Part shown: piece after piece, positions 43,765-50,870 of the stretch
Position numbering within the stretch: the first letter of the stretch is position 1
How the letters are laid out: each line of letters begins with the position of its first letter
Assembly: GCF_003856835.1 (NCBI RefSeq)
Contig: NZ_CP034145.1
Coordinates: 2,666,001-2,730,000, forward strand
From: Haloplanus aerogenes
Lineage (GTDB): Archaea > Halobacteriota > Halobacteria > Halobacteriales > Haloferacaceae
DNA: 64,000 bases
Reading direction: 5' to 3'
Program-made: the position numbers and the translations under genes
Notes under the pieces: model-generated
What the model was told of the DNA's origin: nothing
What the model saw: the letters and a program-made list of their open reading frames with translations, nothing else
The model's database searches: none

Positions 43765-43920
43765 TCAGTCGAGAGAGCGCTCGATGACGAACAGGCGTTC
43801 GTTGTTCGCCGCGTAGAGGGAATCGTCGCCGGCGACGACCGACCCGACGCGGTCGCCCGTCGTCACGTACCGATACAGCGCCGTCCGGACGACGGCCGTA
43901 ACCGTCTGTGACCCCGTCGG
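43765..43920 (-). pseudogene. C-terminal stump of a PQQ-repeat beta-propeller protein
   Basis: An open stretch of about 50 codons ends with AGDDSLYAANNERLFVIERS and a stop at 43765-43767. The pattern AGDDSLYAANNERLFVI is a typical PQQ/beta-propeller blade ending. There is no start codon context, and an in-frame stop lies upstream near 43922, so only the tail of a larger gene survives between pglX and the dehydratase gene. The rest was probably lost when the pglX segment was inserted. Confidence 0.6.
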
Positions 43921-43939
43921 CGGCTACAACTGCGCTCGG

Positions 43940-45157
43940 CTACGTCCAGAGCGAGTCGCCTTTCGCGTGTTCGGCGGCCACGTCCTCGTCGAGTTCGACA
44001 CCGAGGCCCGGCGTCTCGGGCACGGCGATGCGACCGTCCTGAATGAGCGGGTCGTCCCGGACGAGCAAGTCGTCCCACCAGTCCACCTCCAGCGCGTGGT
44101 ATTCGAGGTAGCCGAAGTTGGCGACGGACGCACCGAGGTGGACACAGGCCATCGTTCCCACGGGACTGCAGACGTTGTGCGGCGAGAAGGTGATGTAGTT
44201 CTCCTCGGCTCGGTTGGCGATGGCTCGTGACTCGGCGAGGCCGCCACACGTGGTGGGGTCGGGCGTCACCACGTCCACCGCGAAGTCGTAGAGCAGGTCG
44301 GAGAACTCGTGGACGCGGAATCGGTTCTCGCCCGTCGCCAGGGGCGTCGACGTCGAGCGAGCCACCTCGCGCTGGGCGTCGACGTTCTCCGGCGGCAGTA
44401 CGTCTTCGAGCCACAGCAGGTCGTAGGGTTCCAGCGCGCGAGCGAGGCGCTTCGCGCTGTCGATGGAGTAGTCCCAGTGACAGTCGAACGCGACTTCGGC
44501 GTCGTCGCCGACCGTCTCGTGGACGCGTTCGACGATGTCGCGTTTGGCCGCCACGTCCGCCGCCGAGAGGCGGCCGTTGAAGGGGTCGGGGTCGTTGTCC
44601 GTGGGCGTATCGAGGTCGAACTTGATGGCGTCGAAGCCCATCTCGACGGCCGCCGCGGCCGTCTCGGCATACGCGTCGGGCTGGTAGGACTCCGCCTCGC
44701 CGTACTCGGTGTAGCCGGTGTCGACGGCGTAGGCCTCCCCCGCGTGGAGGTCACAGTAGATGCGCACGTCGTCGCGATACTTGCCGCCGAGCAACTGGTA
44801 GGTGGGCACGTCGAGGAGTTTGCCGGCCAGATCCCAGAGGGCGATTTCGATGCCCGAGGCCGCCGTCACGACTTTCCCCGTCGTGCCACCGTGGCCGGAC
44901 GTCTCCTGCACCATCCGGCGGAAGAGTCGCTCCACGTCGAGGGGGTTCTCCCCGACGAGGAAGTCGGCCATGTACGCCATGATGTCCGTGACCGTCCCGC
45001 CGCGGTAGGATTCGCCGAGGCCGGTGACGCCGGCGTCGGTGTGAATCCGCACGAGATTCCAGTCGAAGTTCCCCTCGATAACCGCCGTCTCGATGTCGGT
45101 GATCGTCACGTCCCGCGCGTCGGCCCGACGCGTCGTCTGGTTACTGTAATCGCGCAT
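43940..45157 (-). CDS. enolase-superfamily (mandelate racemase-type) sugar-acid dehydratase
   Basis: The 405-residue protein has the three metal ligands of the mandelate racemase subgroup (AFDCHWDYS, LLWLEDVLPPEN, LATGENRFR), the KxD-type base in AIKFDLD, and a late SPHNVCSPVG His. The N-terminal run VTITDIETAVIEGN and the DAGVTGLGES segment resemble haloarchaeal aldonate dehydratases such as the XacD xylonate dehydratase type. Expected reaction: dehydration of an aldonic acid to a 2-keto-3-deoxy acid. The exact sugar is not determined by the sequence. It diverges from the LarA-like gene. Confidence 0.78.
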   Translation of the reverse strand: MRDYSNQTTRRADARDVTITDIETAVIEGNFDWNLVRIHTDAGVTGLGESYRGGTVTDIMAYMADFLVGENPLDVERLFRRMVQETSGHGGTTGKVVTAASGIEIALWDLAGKLLDVPTYQLLGGKYRDDVRIYCDLHAGEAYAVDTGYTEYGEAESYQPDAYAETAAAAVEMGFDAIKFDLDTPTDNDPDPFNGRLSAADVAAKRDIVERVHETVGDDAEVAFDCHWDYSIDSAKRLARALEPYDLLWLEDVLPPENVDAQREVARSTSTPLATGENRFRVHEFSDLLYDFAVDVVTPDPTTCGGLAESRAIANRAEENYITFSPHNVCSPVGTMACVHLGASVANFGYLEYHALEVDWWDDLLVRDDPLIQDGRIAVPETPGLGVELDEDVAAEHAKGDSLWT

Positions 45158-45351
45158 CAGACACGCACCTCCGCGACGGTGTGTGTCGCGACGGCGACGG
45201 GCACGCCAAGCGGAATCGACACTGCGAAGCGCTCGCTGTCTGTGGCTTCCATGCCCGAACCGTTCGCCGGGCGAGCCTAAAGGTCTATGCGAACGCGAAC
45301 CACACCGCCGGCGCCGACAAGGTTTACACGCCGTTCGCGCTATCCACTACC

Positions 45352-46647
45352 ATGCAATTTCCGGACGGGGCCGTCGTCGACGAGGTACTCACGTTGCCCA
45401 CCCTGCCACGGTTCGCGGCGGTGCGGTACGACCCCGAGACGCCGGAACTCGACGACGTGGCCGGCACGACCCGGGCGGAACTCGACCGACTGCCACTCGC
45501 CGACTTGCCCGACGGCGCCACGGTAGCCGTCGGCCTCGGGAGTCGCGGCATCCACGACATCGTGACCGTCGCCCGCACTGTCGTCGACGAACTCCGCGAC
45601 CGGGGGTTCGACCCCGTCGTGGTGCCGGCGATGGGGAGTCACGGCGGGGCGACCGCCGAGGGCCAACGCGAGACGCTGGCCGGTATCGGCCTCACCGAGG
45701 ACGCACTCGGCTGTCCCATCGACGCCCGGATGGACACGACGGTACTCGGTGAGTCGGAGGTCGGCGCGCCGGTTCCCTTCTCGGCGGCGGCGCTCGACGC
45801 CGACGGCATCCTCGTCGTCAACCGTGTGAAGGCACACACGAACTTCACGGGGCGCTTCGAGAGCGGGTTGGCGAAGATGACGGCCATCGGCCTCGGGAAG
45901 CAAGCCGGGGCACAGGCGGCGCACGAACACGCCCTCGACCGGGGGTACGTCCCGGTCATCGAGGCGGCCTTCGAGGTGATCCGCGAGGCGGCGCCGCTGC
46001 TCGGCGGGGTCGCCATCGTCGAGAACTTCCACGATCGCACGGCGACCGTCGAGGCCGTCCCCGCCGCCGCCCTCCCCGACGCCGAGGAACCGCTGAAGGA
46101 AGCGGCCGACGCGTACATGCCGACACTTCCGTACGACGACATCGACGTCCTCGTCGTCGACCGCATCGGCAAGGACGTCTCGGGCGCGGGCATGGACACC
46201 AACGTGATCGGTCGCTATCGGGTGTTGAACGCGGACGACCCGGATTCGCCGGCCATCGACCGCATCGTCGTCCGTGGCCTCACCGAAGCCACCCACGGCA
46301 ACGGCAACGGCATCGGGCTAGCGGACGTGACGACACGGGCAGTCGTGGACGAACTCGACCTCGATCAGGTCTACACCAACGCCCTCACCAGCAACTCCTT
46401 GAGCAAGGCCGTGATTCCGGTCGTCCTCCCGGACGACGAACGCGCAATTTCGGCGGCACTCTCGACCATCGGCACCTACGATCCGGAGACGGTGCGGATC
46501 GTGTGGATCCGCGATACGGGTCATCTCGGCGAGTTCCGCGTCTCCGAGGCGCTGGCACGGGACGCACCCGACGCTGTCGAGGTCGAACAGTGGCTAGAGC
46601 TGTCGTTCGATGACGGCGAGCCGACGTTCTCGGCGAACGGGGAGTGA
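45352..46647 (+). CDS. LarA-like (DUF2088/lactate racemase domain) protein
   Basis: The 431-residue protein from ATG 45352 has the N-terminal LarA-like segments VAVGLGSRGI and VVPAMGSHGGATAEGQ, and the central NRVKAHTNFTGRFESGLAKM segment that carries lysines and histidines typical of the family. Lactate racemase LarA uses a nickel pincer cofactor; many relatives epimerise other 2-hydroxyacids. No larB, larC or larE genes are visible here. The context with a sugar-acid dehydratase and a FAH-family protein suggests a 2-hydroxyacid racemase or epimerase in the same catabolic path. Confidence 0.75.
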   Translation: MQFPDGAVVDEVLTLPTLPRFAAVRYDPETPELDDVAGTTRAELDRLPLADLPDGATVAVGLGSRGIHDIVTVARTVVDELRDRGFDPVVVPAMGSHGGATAEGQRETLAGIGLTEDALGCPIDARMDTTVLGESEVGAPVPFSAAALDADGILVVNRVKAHTNFTGRFESGLAKMTAIGLGKQAGAQAAHEHALDRGYVPVIEAAFEVIREAAPLLGGVAIVENFHDRTATVEAVPAAALPDAEEPLKEAADAYMPTLPYDDIDVLVVDRIGKDVSGAGMDTNVIGRYRVLNADDPDSPAIDRIVVRGLTEATHGNGNGIGLADVTTRAVVDELDLDQVYTNALTSNSLSKAVIPVVLPDDERAISAALSTIGTYDPETVRIVWIRDTGHLGEFRVSEALARDAPDAVEVEQWLELSFDDGEPTFSANGE

Positions 46648-46658
46648 GGACGACGAAC

Positions 46659-47477
46659 TTAGCGAACCACGTCCGCCTCGACGGCGCCGAACGCGTCGAT
46701 TTCGGCCCTGACGTGATCGCCGGGGTCGATTGGTTCCGCGCCGGGCGTGCCGGTCGAGATGACGTCACCGGGTTCGAGCGTCATCACGTCCGAGTGGAAC
46801 GCGACGAGTTCGCGGGGCGAGAAGTGCATATTGTCGACGACGTTGCGCGCCGTCACCTCGCCGTTTACGACGGTTCGGACCTCGATATCGGCGAGATCCA
46901 TCCCGGGCCTGGGAACCGCGAGGTGCGGGCCGAGGACGATGAAGGAGTCGAAGCTCTTCGACCGGGTGAGAAATCGCGGGTTGCGCTGGAGGATGTCCTC
47001 GGCGGTCATGTCGATGACGGGCATGTAGCCCGCGATGACCTCGTCGGCTTCCTCGACCGAGACGTTTCGACAGGTCTTGCCGACGACGACGGCGAGTTCG
47101 GCCTCCGCCGTGACGCGGTCGGAGATGTCGGCTGGCGGGAGGCGGATGGGCCCGCCCGGCCCCGTCGCGGCGGTGCTCGGTTTGAAGAAACTGGCCGGTT
47201 CGTCCGGCGCCTCCTCCGAGAGGTCGGCGGCGTGTTCCGCGTAGTTGAGGCCGATGCCGAAGAGTTTGCCCGGGTCCGGTAGCACCGACCCGAGGGAGAG
47301 GTTCTTGCGGGGCACGCGACCGGCCGGCGCCTCGGCCGGGTCGACGAGGCCGCCGGGCGCCTCGGGGAGGGCGTCGCGGACGCTCGTCGCGTCGGGATAG
47401 GCCGCGGAGAGCGGGACGAACCCCTCGTCGTCACCGAGTTGCGGAACGCCGGTCGCGGTGCAGGCGAGATACCGCAT
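46659..47477 (-). CDS. fumarylacetoacetate hydrolase (FAH) family protein
   Basis: The 272-residue protein has the FAH signature: FGIGLNYAEHAAD, DEPASFFKPSTAATGPGGPI, and metal-binding AEAELAVVVGK with GYMPVIDMTAEDI later, ending in VISTGTPGAEPI. Members are hydrolases, isomerases, decarboxylases or 2-keto-3-deoxyacid dehydratases that use Mg. The nearby aldonate dehydratase makes a 2-keto-3-deoxyacid dehydratase role plausible, but the FxKP form is also that of acylpyruvate hydrolases. It converges on the LarA-like gene with an 11-base gap. Confidence 0.8.
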   Translation of the reverse strand: MRYLACTATGVPQLGDDEGFVPLSAAYPDATSVRDALPEAPGGLVDPAEAPAGRVPRKNLSLGSVLPDPGKLFGIGLNYAEHAADLSEEAPDEPASFFKPSTAATGPGGPIRLPPADISDRVTAEAELAVVVGKTCRNVSVEEADEVIAGYMPVIDMTAEDILQRNPRFLTRSKSFDSFIVLGPHLAVPRPGMDLADIEVRTVVNGEVTARNVVDNMHFSPRELVAFHSDVMTLEPGDVISTGTPGAEPIDPGDHVRAEIDAFGAVEADVVR

Positions 47478-47663
47478 CTACGCCGCCCTCCGCCCCGAAT
47501 GGGATGTCGTCGTCTCGGCCGCACCGATATCGTGAGTGGTGATATCCATGGACACATCCCGGCGTTCGGCTCTAATCAACGTTGGCACTGTGTGGCGTCG
47601 CGCCGAACGGCGACCGGTCGGCGGGAGCGAAGGGTAAAGGCCCGGCCGACCCTACGGCCGACG

Positions 47664-49859
47664 ATGAACGAGCGCGGCGGCATCGAACTCACGGTTCGGA
47701 GCGCGGAGAAACGGGACGCGGGCCGTGGCATCGCCCGTCTCCCGGAGGCCGCCCGGAAGCGACTCGGCGTGTTGAGCGGCGACGCAGTCACCATCGAGGG
47801 CGAACGCGAGACGGTCGCGAAACTCTGGCCGGCACGGGCCGGCGTGCCCGGTGACGCCATCATGATCGACGCGGGGACGCGTGCGGACGCCGGCGTGGCC
47901 GTCGGCGACACCGTCCGCGTGCGACGCGCGAGCGTCGCCGACGCCGATTCCATCACGCTCTCGGCGCCCGAGGGAATCGACGCCGACCGCGAGTCGGTGC
48001 GGCGCGAACTCCGGCGGACCATCGAGAGCCGCCCGCTCCGCGACGGCGACCGTGTCCGGGTCGACAGCCTCGGTGCCGATCCGTTCGTGGTCGTCGAGAC
48101 ACGTCCCGAAGGTGCCGTTCGAACGACCGACGGAACCGAGGTGCGACTGGTCGGTGGCAACGGGAGCGGTGCGGACCGAGCATCCGCCTCGAGCGGTGAG
48201 CCGGTCGACGTGAGCGACGAGGGATCGGCCACGACGCCCCCGACGCTCGGAGGTGGCGAGGCTGCCGGCCGCCCGGCGACGGGCGTCACCTACGAGGATA
48301 TCGGCGGCCTCGACGACGAACTCGACCTCGTACGGGAGATGATCGAACTCCCGCTGGCGGAGCCGGAACTGTTCGTCCGCCTCGGTGTCTCCCCGCCGAA
48401 GGGCGTCCTGCTCTACGGCCCGCCGGGGACGGGCAAGACGCTGATCGCCAAGGCGGTCGCCAACGAGGTAGATGCCACTTTCATCTCCGTCTCCGGCCCC
48501 GAAATCGTCTCGAAGTACAAGGGCGACAGCGAGGAGCGCCTGCGGACGGTGTTCGAACGCGCCCGCGAGGAGGCGCCGACCATCGTCTTCTTCGACGAAA
48601 TCGACTCCGTCGCGCCGAAACGCGAGGACGGCGGCGGGATGGAGGATCGGATCGTCGGCCAACTCCTCTCCCTGATGGACGGCCTCGAAGCCCGGGGCGA
48701 GGTGATCGTCATCGGGGCGACTAACCGCATCGACGACCTCGATCCCGCCCTCCGTCGCGGCGGCCGGTTCGACCGCGAGATCGAGATCGGCGTGCCCGGC
48801 GTCGCCGGCCGCCGAGAGATTCTCGACGTACACACGCGCCGCGTGCCGATGACCGACGACGTGAATCTGGACCGCCTCGCCAGCCACACCCACGGGTTCG
48901 TCGGCGCCGACCTCGAATCGCTCGTGACCGAAGCCGCGATGTCGGCCCTCCGCCGCGCCAAACGCGAGGGGACGCAGACGGCCGACATCCAGGTGACCCG
49001 CGACGACTTCGAGACGGCGATGGCGAGCGTCGACCCCAGCGCCATGCGCGAGTACGTCTCCGAGGCGCCGACCGAAGGGTTCGAGTCGGTCGGCGGCCTC
49101 GACGAGGCGAAAGCCACCCTCGAACGCGCCGTGACGTGGCCGCTCACCTACGGTCCCCTGTTCGAGGCGGCGGACGCCGACCCGCCCTCGGGCGTCCTGC
49201 TCTACGGCCCGCCGGGGACGGGCAAGACCCTCCTCGCCCGCGCCATCGCCGCCGAGAGCGAGGTGAACTTCGTCCGCGTGCAGGGGCCCGAGTTGCTGGA
49301 TCGCTACGTCGGCGAGAGCGAGAAAGCCGTGCGGGAAGTGTTCGCCCGCGCCCGTCAGACCGCGCCAGCCATCGTCTTCTTCGACGAAATCGACGCCGTG
49401 GCGACGGACCGCGACCGCGCCGGCAACGAGGTGACCGAGCGCGTCGTCTCCCAGTTGCTGACGGAGTTCGACGCCGTCGCGGACAACCCCAACCTGATCG
49501 TCCTCGCGGCGACGAACCGGAAGGACGCACTCGATCCCGCACTCCTGCGCGCCGGGCGTCTGGAGTCCCACGTCGAGGTACCGGCGCCGGACGAACCCGC
49601 CCGCCGTGCCATCCTCGACGTTCACACCCGTGCCAAGCCACTTACCGACGACGTGGACCTCGACGACCTCGCCGCTCGCACGGCGGGGTACTCGGGTGCC
49701 GACCTCGCGGCCGTCTGCCGGGAGGCGGCCATGCTCGCGGTGCGGGCCGTGGCCGACGCCTACCCCGGCCCCGAGGCCAACGAACACGCGGACGAGGTGT
49801 CGCTGACGGCCGCACACTTCGCGGCCGCGCTGGAGAGCGTGTCGCCGTCGCTCGACTAG
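47664..49859 (+). CDS. CDC48/p97-type AAA+ ATPase
   Basis: The 731-residue protein starts with a CDC48 N domain (residues about 5-100: ELTVRSAEKRDAGRGIARLP ... GVPGDAIMIDAG). Two AAA+ domains follow, each with Walker A GPPGTGKT and Walker B FFDEID (VFFDEIDSVAP in D1, VFFDEIDAVAT in D2). A Ser/Gly-rich linker sits before D1. In archaea CDC48 unfolds proteins for the proteasome. Haloarchaea have several paralogues, so this may be a specialised one. ATG 47664 is chosen because the upstream frame lacks coding character. Confidence 0.92.
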   Translation: MNERGGIELTVRSAEKRDAGRGIARLPEAARKRLGVLSGDAVTIEGERETVAKLWPARAGVPGDAIMIDAGTRADAGVAVGDTVRVRRASVADADSITLSAPEGIDADRESVRRELRRTIESRPLRDGDRVRVDSLGADPFVVVETRPEGAVRTTDGTEVRLVGGNGSGADRASASSGEPVDVSDEGSATTPPTLGGGEAAGRPATGVTYEDIGGLDDELDLVREMIELPLAEPELFVRLGVSPPKGVLLYGPPGTGKTLIAKAVANEVDATFISVSGPEIVSKYKGDSEERLRTVFERAREEAPTIVFFDEIDSVAPKREDGGGMEDRIVGQLLSLMDGLEARGEVIVIGATNRIDDLDPALRRGGRFDREIEIGVPGVAGRREILDVHTRRVPMTDDVNLDRLASHTHGFVGADLESLVTEAAMSALRRAKREGTQTADIQVTRDDFETAMASVDPSAMREYVSEAPTEGFESVGGLDEAKATLERAVTWPLTYGPLFEAADADPPSGVLLYGPPGTGKTLLARAIAAESEVNFVRVQGPELLDRYVGESEKAVREVFARARQTAPAIVFFDEIDAVATDRDRAGNEVTERVVSQLLTEFDAVADNPNLIVLAATNRKDALDPALLRAGRLESHVEVPAPDEPARRAILDVHTRAKPLTDDVDLDDLAARTAGYSGADLAAVCREAAMLAVRAVADAYPGPEANEHADEVSLTAAHFAAALESVSPSLD

Positions 49860-49897
49860 CCGACAGACCAAACCCGCTCGCGGCCCTACCCCCACCC

Positions 49898-50584
49898 ATG
49901 CGCTCGCTCCTCTCGATGCGCTGGGACGACGTCCTCTTCGCCCACTGGCCAGTCGATCCGGGCGTCGTCGCGCCGACGCTCCCCGACGGCCTCGACGTGG
50001 ACACCCACGATGGCGACGCCTACCTCGGTATCGTCGGATTTCGGATGCGGTCGATCCGGCCGCGGGGCGTGCCGGTCGGCCTCTCCTTTCCCGAACTGAA
50101 CCTTCGAACGTACGTCCGGTCGGCGGCGGGGCCGGGCGTCTACTTCTACAACCTCGACGCCGCCGACCCCATCGGCGTGACGCTGGCCCGCGGTCTGTTC
50201 CGACTCCCGTACTACCGCGCGAAGATGCAAGTCGAGGACCGCCCGGACGGGATTCGGTTCCGGAGTCGGCGCACCCACCGCGGCGCGTCGTCGGCACGGT
50301 TCGACGCCACGTACCGGCCGGCGGGCGCGGCAGACACCGTCGACTCGGACTCGCTCGACGCCTTCCTCACCGAGCGCTACCGCTTCTACACGGAGAGCGA
50401 CGGCGGCCGCCTCTACCGTGGCGAGGTCGACCACCCGCCGTGGGAGTTGCGCGACGCGACGCTCACGATTCGGGAGAACACGCTCTTCGAGGCGAACGGG
50501 TTCGACCGTCCCGAGGGCGACCCGCGCGTTCGGTACAGTCCCGGGAGCGACGTGACCGCGGGGCGAATCTGCCGAGTGCCGTGA
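49898..50584 (+). CDS. DUF2071 (YqjF-like) family protein
   Basis: The 228-residue protein matches DUF2071, with MRWDDVLFAHWPVDP at the N-terminus, ELNLRTYVR in the middle and a C-terminal ENTLFEANG...YSPG segment. The fold is acetoacetate-decarboxylase-like, but the catalytic role is not known. A paralogue is encoded at 58109 in this window. It follows the CDC48 gene by 38 bases. Confidence 0.78.
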   Translation: MRSLLSMRWDDVLFAHWPVDPGVVAPTLPDGLDVDTHDGDAYLGIVGFRMRSIRPRGVPVGLSFPELNLRTYVRSAAGPGVYFYNLDAADPIGVTLARGLFRLPYYRAKMQVEDRPDGIRFRSRRTHRGASSARFDATYRPAGAADTVDSDSLDAFLTERYRFYTESDGGRLYRGEVDHPPWELRDATLTIRENTLFEANGFDRPEGDPRVRYSPGSDVTAGRICRVP

Positions 50585-50669
50585 GGATCGCAACCCGGCC
50601 CGACGGCCTAATCACTTAGGTCGACTGTCGAAGTGGGGCGTGCCCAAACTGGAAGCGAGGACGACCCCG

Positions 50670-50870
50670 ATGGCAAGTAAAACCCGACAGACGACCACGA
50701 CGACCGAATACTGCGACGAGTGCGGGAAAGCACAGCCGATCGAGGTCTCGATATCGATTCTCACGGAGAGTCCCACACGGGAGAATTCGGCGTTTTCGCG
50801 GGAACCCTATCGGATCGTGGAGTGCCGGGTCTGTGGCGAGGTCACGAAAACGCGGATGAACGACGTCTAG
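50670..50870 (+). CDS. small zinc-ribbon protein (66 residues)
   Basis: Two CxxC knuckles (YCDECGKAQ and ECRVCGEV) separated by about 36 residues form a zinc beta-ribbon typical of small haloarchaeal proteins of unknown function. ATG 50670 is preferred; a GTG ten codons upstream (50640) is possible. Its stop overlaps the stop of the convergent helicase gene by three bases. Confidence 0.65.
   Translation: MASKTRQTTTTTEYCDECGKAQPIEVSISILTESPTRENSAFSREPYRIVECRVCGEVTKTRMNDV

Noticed and set aside
47652-50297. 881-codon open frame antisense to the CDC48 and DUF2071 genes
   Set aside because: Both sense genes have complete family motifs; the antisense translation has none.
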